A DNA stretch of 64,000 nucleotides from Sphingomonas oligophenolica (GCF_006438955.1 NZ_RCZK01000002.1:309581-373580), one strand, 5' to 3'; positions 8,276 to 18,469 are shown, counted from the first letter of the stretch. Numbers and translations: made by a program. Notes: generated by a model from the sequence alone, not told the origin.

Positions 8276-10495
8276 ATGACCGAGATCACCCCCCAGATCG
8301 TCGCCGATCACGGCCTTAGCCATGACGAATACGACCGCGTCGTCCACGCGCTGGGCCGTGCACCCAATCTGCTCGAACTCGGCATCTTTTCAGTGATGTG
8401 GTCGGAGCATTGCAGCTACAAATCCTCGCGCATCCACCTCAAGAAACTCCCCACCACCGGTCCGCAGGTGATCTGCGGTCCCGGCGAGAATGCGGGTGTC
8501 GTCGATATCGGCGACGGCCAGGCGGCAATCTTCAAGATGGAGAGCCACAATCACCCCTCGTACATCGAACCCTATCAGGGCGCGGCGACGGGTGTCGGCG
8601 GCATCCTGCGCGATGTCTTCACGATGGGCGCGCGGCCGATCGCGAACATGAACGCGCTGCGCTTCGGATCGCCCGATCACCCCAAGACTCGCCACCTCGT
8701 CGCAGGCGTCGTCCACGGCATCGGCGGCTATGGCAATTGCGTCGGGGTGCCGACGGTAGGTGGCGAGGTGAATTTCCACAGCGCCTATGACGGCAACATC
8801 CTCGTCAACGCGATGACCGTCGGCATCGCGGATCAGGACAAGATCTTCTATTCCGCCGCCAGCGGCATCGGCAATTCGATCGTCTATGTCGGCAGCAAGA
8901 CCGGGCGCGACGGCATCCACGGTGCGACGATGGCAAGCGCGGATTTCGGTGACGACGCCGATGCCAAGCGCCCCACCGTCCAGGTCGGCGATCCGTTCAC
9001 CGAGAAGCTGCTGATCGAGGCCTGCCTCGAACTGATGGCAACCGACATGATCGTCGCGATCCAGGACATGGGCGCCGCAGGGCTCACCTCGTCGAGCGTC
9101 GAGATGGCGAGCAAGGGCGGCGTCGGCATCGAACTCGTCATGGACGATGTGCCCCAGCGCGAAACCGGCATGACGCCGTACGAGATGATGCTCAGCGAGA
9201 GTCAGGAGCGGATGTTGATGGTCCTGAAGCCCGGTCGCGAGGCCGAGGCGGAAGCGATTTTCCGCAAATGGGAGCTCGACTTCGCGATCATCGGCCGCGT
9301 CACCGACACCGGGCGGATGGTGCTGAGCTTCAAGGGCGATACCGTCGCGGACATCCCACTCGGCCCGCTCGCCGACGACGCCCCGCTCTACGATCGGCCG
9401 CACACCCCCACCCCGCCCGCCAAGGCGCTGGTGAATGTGCCCGAGAGCAACGACATCGCCGCCGACCTGCTGACGCTGATGGCCAGTCCCGACATCGCGT
9501 CGCGGCGTTGGATCTGGGAGCAATATGATTCGATGGTCGGCGCCGACACCGTCCAGCGCCCGGGCGGCGACGCCGCGGTGGTGCGTGTCCACGGCACCGA
9601 AAAAGCCATCGCGATCACCACCGATTGCACCCCTCGCTATTGCTTTGCCGACCCGGTCGAGGGCGGCAAGCAGGCGGTCGCTGAGGCCTGGCGTAACCTG
9701 ACCGCGGTCGGATCGACCCCGCTCGCGGTGACCAACTGCCTCAACTTCGCCAACCCGCAGCGCCCCGAGATCATGGGCCAGATCGTCGGCTGCCTCGAAG
9801 GGATGAGCGAAGCCTGCATCGCGCTCGACTTCCCGATCGTGAGCGGCAACGTCAGCCTCTACAACGAATCGAAGGCCGCCGGCGGCGGCTCGGCGATCCT
9901 CCCTACCCCTGCGATCGGCGCGATCGGGCTGCTCGCGGATTGGCGTAAAAATGCGACGATCGCGTTCAAGGATGCGGGCGACATCATCCTCGTCGTCGGC
10001 ACCCGTCGCGGCGATCTTGGTCAATCGCTATGGTTGCGCGAGTGCCACGGTCGCGAAGAAGGACCACCCCCGCGGGTCGACTTGGCACTCGAACGCAAGG
10101 CTGGTGATCTCATCCGCGGCGGCATCGCCGCAGGGCAGCTCACCGCGGTTCACGACGTTTCGGACGGCGGCGTCGCGGTCACGCTCGCGGAAATGGCGCT
10201 CGCGGGCAATCTCGGTGCTATGATCGACCGCAAGCAGCCGCACGAGGGCGCCGCCGCGTTCTTCGCCGAGGACCAAGGCATTTATATCGTCACCGTCCAC
10301 GACCACGCGCTGCTCGATTTCCTCCACGCTGCCAGCGATGCCGGGGTCGAAGCCGAACCGATGGGCCGAACCGGCGGTAAACGGCTGATCTTCGAACTGC
10401 CCAAGGCCGATTATGCGGTCAGCCTCGACGCCCTGCGCGCCGCGCACGAGGGATTTTTCCCCCAACTGATGGGTGAAGATGCGGCACTGGCGTAA
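8276..10495 (+). CDS. purL: Phosphoribosylformylglycinamidine synthase subunit PurL (small type)
   Basis: A 739-residue ATP-dependent FGAM synthase subunit of purine biosynthesis. The length shows the three-subunit form that works with PurS and PurQ, neither of which is in the window. Visible signatures are [12 protein letters not shown] near residue 41, the [20 protein letters not shown] stretch near 92 (substrate/ATP binding), [20 protein letters not shown] near 263, and [16 protein letters not shown] in the C-terminal PurM-like domain. It is convergent with the isochorismatase-like gene, and the two stop codons abut at 10495/10496 with no terminator space between. Confidence 0.97.
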   Translation: MTEITPQIVADHGLSHDEYDRVVHALGRAPNLLELGIFSVMWSEHCSYKSSRIHLKKLPTTGPQVICGPGENAGVVDIGDGQAAIFKMESHNHPSYIEPYQGAATGVGGILRDVFTMGARPIANMNALRFGSPDHPKTRHLVAGVVHGIGGYGNCVGVPTVGGEVNFHSAYDGNILVNAMTVGIADQDKIFYSAASGIGNSIVYVGSKTGRDGIHGATMASADFGDDADAKRPTVQVGDPFTEKLLIEACLELMATDMIVAIQDMGAAGLTSSSVEMASKGGVGIELVMDDVPQRETGMTPYEMMLSESQERMLMVLKPGREAEAEAIFRKWELDFAIIGRVTDTGRMVLSFKGDTVADIPLGPLADDAPLYDRPHTPTPPAKALVNVPESNDIAADLLTLMASPDIASRRWIWEQYDSMVGADTVQRPGGDAAVVRVHGTEKAIAITTDCTPRYCFADPVEGGKQAVAEAWRNLTAVGSTPLAVTNCLNFANPQRPEIMGQIVGCLEGMSEACIALDFPIVSGNVSLYNESKAAGGGSAILPTPAIGAIGLLADWRKNATIAFKDAGDIILVVGTRRGDLGQSLWLRECHGREEGPPPRVDLALERKAGDLIRGGIAAGQLTAVHDVSDGGVAVTLAEMALAGNLGAMIDRKQPHEGAAAFFAEDQGIYIVTVHDHALLDFLHAASDAGVEAEPMGRTGGKRLIFELPKADYAVSLDALRAAHEGFFPQLMGEDAALA

Positions 10496-11059
10496 TCAGG
10501 CCAGCGACACCTCGCCCGACGGGACGACCCGCGCGATCTGTGGCAGGATGTGCTCGATCGCGAACGCATGGAGGTCGCTCGACCGTGAGGTGCACGCGTC
10601 CTCGACCACCACGACGTCGTAGCTCAGCTCCCACCCCGCCCGCGCGGTCGATTCGACGCCGAAATTGGTAGCGATCCCGGCGATCACGATCGTACTCACC
10701 CCGCGCCGCCGCAATTGCAGATCTAGGTCGGTGCCCGTGAACGCACCCCAGTGATGTTTCAGCACCACGACATCGCCCTCCTGCTGCAGCCCCTCGACCA
10801 ATTCCATGAACGGAGGCGGGGTGCCGCCCGACGGAATCGGCATCGGTCGATCGACCGCGCCGCTCGGGCGTTCGGCGTCATTGCGCCAGCCGACATGGAC
10901 CAGCACGACCGGCGCGCCGCGTTCGCGGAACCGAGCGGCCAAATCCTTCGCGGCGGCGACGACCGCATCGCCGCTGCGTGGCCCCTTGTTCCCCGCGATG
11001 ATGCCACGCTGGAGGTCGATCAGGACGAGCGCAGTCGTGGCAGGGTCGAAGGCGGGCAT
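10496..11059 (-). CDS. Isochorismatase-fold hydrolase lacking the usual nucleophilic Cys
   Basis: A 187-residue protein of the isochorismatase/cysteine hydrolase superfamily. The first catalytic residue (Asp) is in ALVLIDLQRGII and the Lys in VVLKHHWGAF. The position that is normally Cys reads Gly in GIATNFGVESTARAGWEL. Without the Cys it is more likely an isochorismatase-like vinyl-ether hydrolase, or a non-catalytic relative, than an amidase; that reading is inference from family knowledge. The ATG at 11059 has a GAGGAA site upstream. It is divergent from the DUF418 gene. Confidence 0.85.
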   Translation of the reverse strand: MPAFDPATTALVLIDLQRGIIAGNKGPRSGDAVVAAAKDLAARFRERGAPVVLVHVGWRNDAERPSGAVDRPMPIPSGGTPPPFMELVEGLQQEGDVVVLKHHWGAFTGTDLDLQLRRRGVSTIVIAGIATNFGVESTARAGWELSYDVVVVEDACTSRSSDLHAFAIEHILPQIARVVPSGEVSLA

Positions 11060-11154
11060 GGCAATTCCTCGGGGTGGACCTCATCACAACCGATCGGTCA
11101 CTGCGACGTTCCGCCCCTTGTCATCGCCGCGCGATCTGGCACGCCCCGACCGCG

Positions 11155-12381
11155 ATGACCCACAGCCCCGCATCCCGAATCGTCAGCCTCGACGTGATCC
11201 GCGGCGTCGCGGTGATGGGCATCCTGGTCGCCAATCTTCCCGCGTTCGGACTGCCCGAAGCGGCCTATTTCTCGCCGCTCGCCTGGGGCGGATCGACCGG
11301 CTGGAACCGCGCCGTCTGGTTCGCCAATTTCGTGCTCGTCGAAGGCAAGATGCGTGGGCTGTTCACCTTCCTGTTCGGCGCGTCGATGCTGGTCGTCATC
11401 GATGCCGCGGAGGCGCGGGGGCAGAGCGGTGCGGCGGTGCATTTCCGCCGCATGGCGACGCTGTTCCTGATCGGCTGCCTCCACCTCTACCTGTTCTGGT
11501 GGGGCGATATCCTCAGCCATTATGCGCTGGTCGGCGCGGCAGCGTTCCTGTTCGCGCGGATTCGCGTGCCCGCGATGGTCGCGGTGGGGGTCGCGCTGAT
11601 CGCGTTGCAGTTCCTCGATGAGGCGGTGCTCGGGCTCGCGCTGCTGCACAGCGCGGCGCGCGACACCCCGGCGCACATCGCGACCTGGAACGCGTTTTCC
11701 GAAGGATTCGGCCTGCCCCCCGCCCCCATCCTCCACGCGACCATCGCCGGGGTGCGTGGCGGTTTCGGCGAGGGCATCGCGTATCGCTGGACACATGAAG
11801 CATCGCCGCTGACGGTGCTGCGGCTGATCGGCGGCCAGACGCTGGGGTCGATGGTGTTCGGCATGGCGGGATACCGATCGGGGTTCCTGACCGGCGCGTG
11901 GAGCCCGCGACGCTACGCGCTCATCGCGGCGATCTGCCTCGGGCTCACCGTGCCGGCGTATGTCGCGCTGGCGCTCGCCACGATCGCGCATGGCTTCGAC
12001 CAGCGCTGGGTCTATCTCGGCTCGATCGTCGCGAGCGACCCGATCCGCCCGCTAACCGTCGTCGGTTATGCCGCGCTGCTGATGCTCGCGATCCGCCCGC
12101 TCGGTGCATTCGGTGCCCGGATCGCCGCGGTCGGGCGGGTGGCGTTCACCAATTATCTCGGCACGACGCTGATGATGACATTCGTGTTTTCGGGCTGGGG
12201 GCTCGGCCAGTTCGCACGCTGGACCCGCGCCGACCTGTATTGGCTCGCGCCGTTGGCGTGGGGCATCATGCTGGTCTGGTCGCCATGGTGGCTGCGTCGG
12301 TATCGCTACGGTCCGTTCGAATGGGCATGGCGCTCGCTGTCCCGCGGCCGACTCCAGCCGATGCGATTGGCAACGGCTTAA
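11155..12381 (+). CDS. DUF418 (YeiB-type) polytopic membrane protein
   Basis: About 408 residues. The N-terminus has SRIVSLDVIRGVAVMGILVA, the typical DUF418/YeiB opening also shared with acyltransferase-like (DUF1624) proteins. About ten hydrophobic segments follow, with the C-terminal DUF418 region near residues 230-390 containing FTNYLGTTLMMTFVFSGWGL. It is an inner-membrane protein of unknown function. The ATG at 11155 is preferred over an upstream start at 11074 because the conserved sequence begins there. The last codons overlap by 4 bp the end of the convergent Hpt gene. Confidence 0.88.
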   Translation: MTHSPASRIVSLDVIRGVAVMGILVANLPAFGLPEAAYFSPLAWGGSTGWNRAVWFANFVLVEGKMRGLFTFLFGASMLVVIDAAEARGQSGAAVHFRRMATLFLIGCLHLYLFWWGDILSHYALVGAAAFLFARIRVPAMVAVGVALIALQFLDEAVLGLALLHSAARDTPAHIATWNAFSEGFGLPPAPILHATIAGVRGGFGEGIAYRWTHEASPLTVLRLIGGQTLGSMVFGMAGYRSGFLTGAWSPRRYALIAAICLGLTVPAYVALALATIAHGFDQRWVYLGSIVASDPIRPLTVVGYAALLMLAIRPLGAFGARIAAVGRVAFTNYLGTTLMMTFVFSGWGLGQFARWTRADLYWLAPLAWGIMLVWSPWWLRRYRYGPFEWAWRSLSRGRLQPMRLATA

Positions 12382-12791
12382 TCGCTCCGGCGACCGAACC
12401 CCATCACGGGCTTGCGCGCGACGAGCGGGCTCGCCTCGCGCTCGAGCAGCTGCAACGTCTCGTCGAACAGCGGGCGCAATTTGGCGACATGGACCAGCGC
12501 ATCGTCGCAACTGTCGTGCAGTTCCACCGCATCGCGCGCACTCATCTCGATCGCCTCGGCCAGATCGCCGAGCGGCCCCGCACCGAATTGACGCGCTTCG
12601 CCCTTCAGCGTGTGCGCCGGAATCACCATCCCCGCGGCGCTGTGGCTGCGCATCGCGGCCTCGATCGCGGCCACCGACTTGACGCCATCCTCGCGGAAAT
12701 ATCCCAGGATTCGCACGAACCCCGCGCCCAATTCGCTACGCGACTTCGCGTAGGCGGACCAATCTACCAACGTGCTGCCTTCGAACGACAC
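12378..12791 (-). CDS. Hpt-domain (histidine phosphotransfer) protein
   Basis: A 137-residue protein with a single Hpt four-helix bundle. The phospho-accepting His is in PAHTLKGEARQFG near residue 60. Such proteins pass phosphoryl groups between hybrid kinases and response regulators; the partner is not encoded next to it. The start is a GTG at 12791 with GGGGAG spaced 6 bp upstream. It lies 98 bp downstream of der and may be the last gene of the lolC-to-der run, although the gap could contain its own promoter. Whether it serves CckA (43.8 kb) is unknown. Confidence 0.85.
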   Translation of the reverse strand: MSFEGSTLVDWSAYAKSRSELGAGFVRILGYFREDGVKSVAAIEAAMRSHSAAGMVIPAHTLKGEARQFGAGPLGDLAEAIEMSARDAVELHDSCDDALVHVAKLRPLFDETLQLLEREASPLVARKPVMGFGRRSD

Positions 12792-12889
12792 TGTGGTCTC
12801 CCCGATATCGCGCTATGTCAGCGACGACGACTTCGGCGCTATTCGTAGGCGCCAAACGGTAAAGAACAGGTTGCTGATCGCGCCAGACG

Positions 12890-14260
12890 TCAGGGGTCGA
12901 ACGGATTTTTCGGCGCGCGCAGGCTCAATCGAACCGGCACCGCGCCAAATCCCAACTCCTTGCGCATCGAATTGACCAAGTAACGCTCGTAGCTCGCGGG
13001 CAGTTGATCGACCCGGGTCCCGAAGATCACGAAGCTCGGCGGGCGCGTCTTGACTTGGGTGACATAGCGCATCTTGATCCGCTTGCCGCCCGGCGCAGGG
13101 GGCGGATTGGCCTTGATCGCGCGTTCGAACCAGCGGTTGAGTTCGCCCGTTCCGACCCGCTTCGACCACGCCTCGCGGGTATCGAATGCGGCCTGGATCA
13201 GCTGATCGATCCCCTTGCCTGTCGCCCCCGACACGGTCATGACGGTGACGCCCTTGACCTGGCTCAAACCATCCTCGAGCGCGCGCTTAACGCCGTTGAA
13301 CAGCGACGAGGCATTCTCCGCGACGTCCCATTTGTTCAGTGCGATCACGATCGCACGGCCTTCCTCGAGCACGCGATCCGCGATTCGCAGGTCCTGCGCC
13401 TCCAGCCCCAGCGTCGCATCGAGCAGCAGCACCACAACCTCGGCGAAATCGACTGCGTGCAGCGCGTCGGCGACCGACAGCTTTTCCAGCTTGTCCTGCA
13501 CCTTGGCGCGCTTGCGCATCCCCGCGGTGTCGATCAACCGCACTTGCCGGGGTTCGCCGCCCGCGGGTTCCCACAGCCAGTCGATCGCGATCGAATCGCG
13601 GGTAATCCCCGCCTCTGGCCCGGTGATCATCCGATCCTCGCCGAGCATCCGGTTGACCAGCGTCGATTTCCCCGCGTTAGGCCGCCCGACGATCGCGAGC
13701 TTCAACGGTCCGTCGAGCCGGTCGTCGTCCTCGTCGTCGTCGACATTCTCGGCCTCGATCTTGTCGAGCAGCGGCAGCAGCGCCTCGAACAGGTCGCCGA
13801 CGCCCTCGCCATGTTCGGCGGACATCTGCACCGGATCGCCGAACCCCAAGCTCAATGATTCGAGAATCCCCTGATCCCCCGATCGTCCTTCGGCCTTGTT
13901 CGCGACCAGCACGACCGGCGTCGTCGACGCGCGCAACCATCGCGCGATCTCCTCGTCGAGCGGCACGATGCCCGCGCGCGAATCGACCAGAAACAGCGCG
14001 ACATCGGCCTGCGCCACCGCCGCCTCGGTCTGCATCCGCATCCGCCCGGGCAGCGACTGCGCGTCGTGATCCTCATAGCCCGCGGTATCGATCACGCGGA
14101 AATCGAGCCCGATCAGGCTCGCATCGCCCTCGCGCCGATCGCGCGTCACGCCCGGCCGATCATCGACCAGCGCGAGCTTCTTGCCGACGAGACGGTTGAA
14201 CAGCGTCGACTTGCCGACGTTGGGGCGGCCGACGATCGCGACGGTGGGAAGGCGGGACAT
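12890..14260 (-). CDS. der: Ribosome-assembly GTPase Der (EngA)
   Basis: A 456-residue GTPase with two tandem G domains and a C-terminal KH-like domain, needed for 50S subunit maturation. The first P-loop is GRPNVGKSTLF near residue 10 and the second GRPNAGKSTLVN near 191. G3 motifs (DTAGYED, DTAGMRKRA) and G4 motifs (NKAEG, NKWD) are visible in both. The KH-like end contains KMRYVTQVKTRPPSFVIFGT. Between the G domains is an acidic linker (about residues 169-180) rich in Asp and Glu. It lies 53 bp downstream of the glutathione peroxidase gene on the same strand. Confidence 0.97.
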   Translation of the reverse strand: MSRLPTVAIVGRPNVGKSTLFNRLVGKKLALVDDRPGVTRDRREGDASLIGLDFRVIDTAGYEDHDAQSLPGRMRMQTEAAVAQADVALFLVDSRAGIVPLDEEIARWLRASTTPVVLVANKAEGRSGDQGILESLSLGFGDPVQMSAEHGEGVGDLFEALLPLLDKIEAENVDDDEDDDRLDGPLKLAIVGRPNAGKSTLVNRMLGEDRMITGPEAGITRDSIAIDWLWEPAGGEPRQVRLIDTAGMRKRAKVQDKLEKLSVADALHAVDFAEVVVLLLDATLGLEAQDLRIADRVLEEGRAIVIALNKWDVAENASSLFNGVKRALEDGLSQVKGVTVMTVSGATGKGIDQLIQAAFDTREAWSKRVGTGELNRWFERAIKANPPPAPGGKRIKMRYVTQVKTRPPSFVIFGTRVDQLPASYERYLVNSMRKELGFGAVPVRLSLRAPKNPFDP

Positions 14261-14313
14261 CGCGGCCCCCTACCCTAACCGCACCCGTGCGTCACGCGTC
14301 GCGACAGGGCGCG

Positions 14314-14793
14314 CTAGAGCAGCGCTTCGATATCGGCCTTGATCTCGGCGGGCTTGGTCGTCGGCGCGTAGCGGCGGACGGTGGTGCCGTTACGATCGAC
14401 CAGGAACTTGGTGAAGTTCCACTTGATCGCCTTCGACCCCATCAGCCCGGGCGCATCGCGCTTCAGCCGCTCGAACAAAGGATCGGCGTCGCTGCCGTTG
14501 ACGTCGATCTTGGCGAACATCGGGAAGGTGACATTGTAGGTCAGCGTGCAGAATTGCGCGATCTCCGCGGCATCGCCCGGCTCCTGATGCCCGAATTGAT
14601 TGCACGGGAAGCCGAGCACCTCGAACCCGCGGTCGCGATAATCGCGGTGCAGCGCCTCGAGCCCCTCATATTGCGGCGTAAACCCGCATTTCGACGCAGT
14701 GTTGACGACCAGCAGCACCTTGCCGCGATAGGTATCGAGCGGCGCCGGCGTCCCGTCCGCGGCCGTCACGGAGAGGTCGGTGATCGCGGTCAT
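14314..14793 (-). CDS. Glutathione peroxidase (Cys type)
   Basis: A 159-residue thioredoxin-fold peroxidase. The active-site Cys is in VVNTASKCGFTPQYEGLEAL near residue 36. The family motif LGFPCNQFGHQEPG (with catalytic Gln nearby) follows at about 60-73, and KWNFTKFLVDR holds the Trp and Asn of the catalytic tetrad. It uses Cys rather than Sec, so it is likely thioredoxin- or glutathione-linked. The ATG at 14793 has a GGAG site 7 bp upstream; a longer open frame to 15084 is just overlap with the upstream gene. It overlaps the GNAT gene by 4 bp (coupled). Confidence 0.93.
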   Translation of the reverse strand: MTAITDLSVTAADGTPAPLDTYRGKVLLVVNTASKCGFTPQYEGLEALHRDYRDRGFEVLGFPCNQFGHQEPGDAAEIAQFCTLTYNVTFPMFAKIDVNGSDADPLFERLKRDAPGLMGSKAIKWNFTKFLVDRNGTTVRRYAPTTKPAEIKADIEALL

Positions 14794-15388
14794 GACGATG
14801 CTCCTTCGTGGCGCGCCAATTGGGTATCGAGGTTGAGCCGCACGCCGGGCCATTCGTGCGCCAGGATCGAATAGACGACGGTATCGCGGATCGATCCGTC
14901 CGCGGTCACCATATGCCCGCGCAGCACGCCGTCGAGCCGCGCGCCGAGCCGCTCGATCGCCGCGCGCGACGGGCGGTTGAACCAGCTGGTCCGCAACTGG
15001 ACGCACTGGCAGCCGAGCGTATCGAACGCATGCGCGAGCAACAGCCGCTTCGCCTCGGTATTCAGCCCGGTGCGCTGGACGCACTTGGCATAGACGGTCC
15101 CGCCGATTTCGATCCTGCGGTTGGCCTCGCTCATCCGCATGAACCGCGTCACCCCCGCGACCGCGCCCGCCGCATCGAGCACCGTAAACGGCATCGCCCG
15201 CCCCGCCGTGTATTCGGCCTCGATCCGGTCGTACCAGCCGTCGATCGTCACCCTATTGGGCACCATCGTCGCGAAGACGCCTTCTAGGCCCGTCGCGAAT
15301 GCGGCAACGATGGCGTCGCGGTCACTACGATTGAGCGCGCGCAGCGCAACGTGGCGGCCGATAAGCGTCGGCGCCTCACGCCACGCAT

Positions 15389-15392
<4 letters not shown>
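14790..15392 (-). CDS. GNAT family N-acetyltransferase (RimJ/RimL-like)
   Basis: A 200-residue acetyltransferase with the RimJ/RimL layout: [20 protein letters not shown] at the N-terminus, [20 protein letters not shown] mid-protein, and [20 protein letters not shown] with [15 protein letters not shown] as the acetyl-CoA-binding and C-terminal core. Such enzymes acetylate protein N-termini or small amines; the substrate is not evident. The start is GTG at 15392, overlapping the lolD stop (GTGA), and its own stop overlaps gpx by 4 bp, so it lies inside a tightly coupled operon. Confidence 0.9.
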
Positions 15393-16055
<663 letters not shown>

Positions 16056-16063
<8 letters not shown>

Positions 16064-17306
16064 AACGCAGCACCTGGACGGGGTCGGTACTCGCCGCCTT
16101 CCACGCAGGGTAGAGCGTGGCGAGAAAGCTGAAGATCAGCGCCATCGCCGCGATCACGACGATCTCGACCGGATCGGGCTTCGAGGGCAGTTCGGTGAGA
16201 TAGCGGATCGACGGATCCCACAGACTCTGCCCGGTCACCAGTTCGACGAAGTGCACCACGCCCTGGCGGTAGAACAGGAACGCGAACCCGAGCGCCAGCC
16301 CCGCCAGCGTGCCGAGCGCGCCGATGATTGTGCCGACCAGCATGAAAATCCGCATCAACCCGCTCCGGCTCGCCCCCATCGTCCGCAGGATCGCGATGTC
16401 GCGGGTCTTGGCGCGGACCAGCATGATCAGGCTCGACAGGATGTTGAACACCGCGACCAGGATGATGATCGACAGCACCGTGAACATCGCGACCCGCTCG
16501 ACCGCGAGCGCTTCGAACAATTGCGCGTTCATCGTTCGCCAATCCTGGATCACCGCGCCGCCGCCGATCTTGTCCCCGAGCGGCCCGAGGATCTCGCCGA
16601 CCCGATCGGGATCGACGGTCTGGATTTCGACCATCCCCGCGGCATCGCCCATCAGCAGCAGCGTCTGCGCATCCTCGATCGGCATCACGATATAGGATTT
16701 GTCGTAATCATAGACCCCGATCTCGAAGATCGCGCCGACGGTATAACTGATGATCCGCGGCACCGTGCCGAACGGCGTCGACTGCCCCTGCGGGCTGAAC
16801 AGCGCAATCTCGCTGCCGACCTGCGCGCCGAGCGCCTCGGCCAGGCGACTGCCGATCGCGATCCGCTTGCTGCCGGCGGTGATGCTGTCGAGACCGCCCA
16901 TCAGGACCTTGGATCGGATCGCGCTGTTGGTGCGGATGTCGGCGACGCGCATGCCCCGGACCAGCACCGCCTCGGCGCGGCCGTTGAAGGTCGCCGCGAG
17001 CGGCTGTTCGATCAGCGGCACCGCGCTCGTAACCCCGGGGGTCGCGCGCGCCTCCGCAACGATCTCGCGCCAGTCGGGCAGTCGCCCGCCGACCCCCTGG
17101 ATCACTGCATGGCCATTGAGCCCGACGATCTTGTCGAACAATTCGGCGCGAAAGCCGTTCATTACGCTCATCACGATGACGAGCGCGGCGACCCCCAGCA
17201 TCACCGCGACCAAACTGATCGAGGCGACGAGGAAGATAAACGCCTCGCCTTTGCCGGGGAGCAGATAGCGGCGGGCTATCATCCGTTCGTAGCGGGAGAG
17301 GATCAT
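16056..17306 (-). CDS. lolC: Lipoprotein-releasing ABC transporter permease LolC/E
   Basis: A 416-residue permease with one N-terminal membrane helix (about residues 20-50, [20 protein letters not shown]), a large periplasmic domain, and three C-terminal helices, the LolC/LolE layout. The N-terminus [19 protein letters not shown] and the C-terminus [20 protein letters not shown] are family hallmarks. Only one permease gene is present, so the complex may use a LolC/E homodimer, as inferred for many alphaproteobacteria. The ATG at 17306 is preferred over an upstream frame reaching 17393. Its promoter lies in the 17307-17430 stretch. Confidence 0.94.
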
Positions 17307-17465
17307 CGCTGCGCATCTAGAGCGCGACCGGGCGACAGGCAATCGTTCCGCATCGCAAAGTGGCTCCGCAACGATGTGGCGGAATCGACACACCGCGCCC
17401 GCAATCGTCCCTTCCCGGCCACATCGCTGGTGACAATCGCGGGTGGCTTCCCTAGCACCAACCTA

Positions 17466-17607
17466 CTGGAGCTTAGGCAGCAAGGCCATGGTTCAGGGAA
17501 ATTGCCGACGGTGACGCAGCGACCACGCGCGGACCAACGGCGACAAGGGGGCTGACGATTTCGCCATCGTCACGCAGGCGCCCGGATCGGCAACGGTCCG
17601 GGCGTTT
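17466..17607 (+). ncRNA. Candidate small RNA upstream of hsp20
   Basis: This 602-bp gap (17307-17908) has no protein gene. A sigma70-like promoter is readable: gTGACA at 17430-17435, a 17-nt spacer and TAGCAC at 17453-17458. Downstream are a perfect 7-bp hairpin (tgacgat-ttcgcc-atcgtca, 17553-17572) and a terminator-like hairpin at 17579-17607. A terminator with no coding gene before it suggests a transcript of about 140 nt. No known RNA family was recognised. The start is estimated from the -10 position and the call is tentative. Confidence 0.28.
17579..17607 (+). terminator. Rho-independent terminator-like hairpin
   Basis: An 8-bp perfect stem (cgcccgga / tccgggcg) with a 10-nt loop is followed by TTT then gccgttt. 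It lies between the divergent lolC start and the hsp20 promoter, so it would end a plus-strand transcript starting near 17466 and insulate hsp20. Confidence 0.5.
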
Positions 17608-17784
17608 GCCGTTTCAGAAGGCCTGCACCGCCACCGCACCACATCGACCGGGCAGAGAGCGGGAGCTTCCGGATCACGCTCCCTGCCCGGCCACCATCGC
17701 CCATAGCCGGACGATCCTGAACCCAATGTGGACATGGTGTCATGACCTCCGTGGACCGGATGATTCATCTGGTTCGTGCCGGGA

Positions 17785-17813
17785 CTTGAACCGGATCGGG
17801 ACTTTCCTAGATT
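17785..17813 (+). promoter_or_regulatory. Heat-shock (RpoH) type promoter of hsp20
   Basis: CTTGAA at 17785-17790 matches the RpoH -35 consensus. CCTAGATT at 17806-17813, 15 bp later, resembles the CCCCATNT/CYTATNT-type -10. A transcript from about 17820 would carry an 88-nt leader containing the ROSE-like element. The assignment rests on motif and position. Confidence 0.55.
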
Positions 17814-17820
17814 ACGAGTC

Positions 17821-17908
17821 GCGAGGCGCCGCGATGCGGGCTTCACGCGGCGTTGCGTCCCTGCGGATGCCGCCATCCATGGTCAACTTGCTCCTAGGAG
17901 GATTTGAT
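17821..17908 (+). promoter_or_regulatory. ROSE-type RNA thermometer in the hsp20 leader
   Basis: Three successive hairpins fill the leader: cgccgcg/cgcggcg (17827-17852), ggatg/catcc (17865-17878), and a final one at 17883-17907. The last pairs tcaa with ttga and then TTGCTCC with the Shine-Dalgarno GGAGGA, leaving an unpaired G in the TTGCT strand. This UUGCU...AGGA arrangement with a bulged G is the hallmark of ROSE elements, which block translation at normal temperature and melt on heat shock. The start codon follows at 17909. The structure is seen in the sequence; function is inferred from the known ROSE family. Confidence 0.72.
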
Positions 17909-18391
17909 ATGCGACTCGATCTCACCCCCTATCGGCGCTCGACGATCGGCTTCGACCGGTTGTTCGACATGCTCGAAACCAACACCCGCGCCCAGACCGC
18001 AGAAAACTACCCCCCCTTCAACCTCGAACGCGTCGCCGACGATCGCTACCGCATCACGCTGGCAGTGGCTGGATTCGGTCGCGACGAGATCGACATCACC
18101 GCGCAGCAGAATCTGCTGCTCGTCGCGGGCAAGAAAGACGCGCCGGAGGATAGCGGCAGCTATCTGCATCTGGGCATCGCCAACCGCAGCTTCGAACGAC
18201 GGTTCGAGCTTGCCGATTTCGTCTTCGTCGAGGACGCGCGGCTCAACGATGGCCTGCTCGTCATCGACCTCGTCCGCGAAATCCCTGAGACGATGAAACC
18301 CAAGACGATCGCGATCGGCTCCGGCAAACGCGCCGCGACCGTCGACAGCGATAACGACGCCACCGCCCCCGATCAGGCGACGGCCGCGTAA
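17909..18391 (+). CDS. Hsp20/IbpA-type small heat-shock protein
   Basis: A 160-residue alpha-crystallin-domain chaperone that holds unfolded proteins for refolding. The N-terminus LTPYRRSTIGFDRLFDMLE is the IbpA-type start. The alpha-crystallin domain spans about residues 35-130, with YPPFNLERVADDRYRITLAV, GIANRSFERRFELADFV and a C-terminal V-I-D-L strand. The canonical I-x-I tail is KTIAIGSG. The ATG at 17909 sits behind AGGAGG inside the ROSE-like hairpin; longer upstream frames are leader sequence. A strong terminator follows, so it is monocistronic and heat-controlled at two levels. Confidence 0.95.
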   Translation: MRLDLTPYRRSTIGFDRLFDMLETNTRAQTAENYPPFNLERVADDRYRITLAVAGFGRDEIDITAQQNLLLVAGKKDAPEDSGSYLHLGIANRSFERRFELADFVFVEDARLNDGLLVIDLVREIPETMKPKTIAIGSGKRAATVDSDNDATAPDQATAA

Positions 18392-18433
18392 CCGGTTCGG
18401 CGCCTGTAGCTCCCTTTTCCAGGCGTCCGAGGG

Positions 18434-18463
18434 GCGTCCGGACCGCGAGGTCCGGACGCTTTC
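18434..18463 (+). terminator. Terminator after hsp20
   Basis: An 11-bp perfect stem (gcgtccggacc / ggtccggacgc) with a GCGA tetraloop is followed by TTTCATC. It lies 43 bp past the hsp20 stop and just before the end of the convergent mutT-like gene; it can act for both directions. Confidence 0.8.
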
Positions 18464-18469
18464 ATCATG

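Noticed and set aside
8390..10024. Long open frame antisense to purL
   Set aside because: The codon pattern is a mirror of the purL third positions in GC-rich DNA, and the protein has no recognisable fold.
17606..17908. Longer N-terminus for the Hsp20 protein
   Set aside because: The upstream part has no family match and covers the RpoH promoter and ROSE leader.
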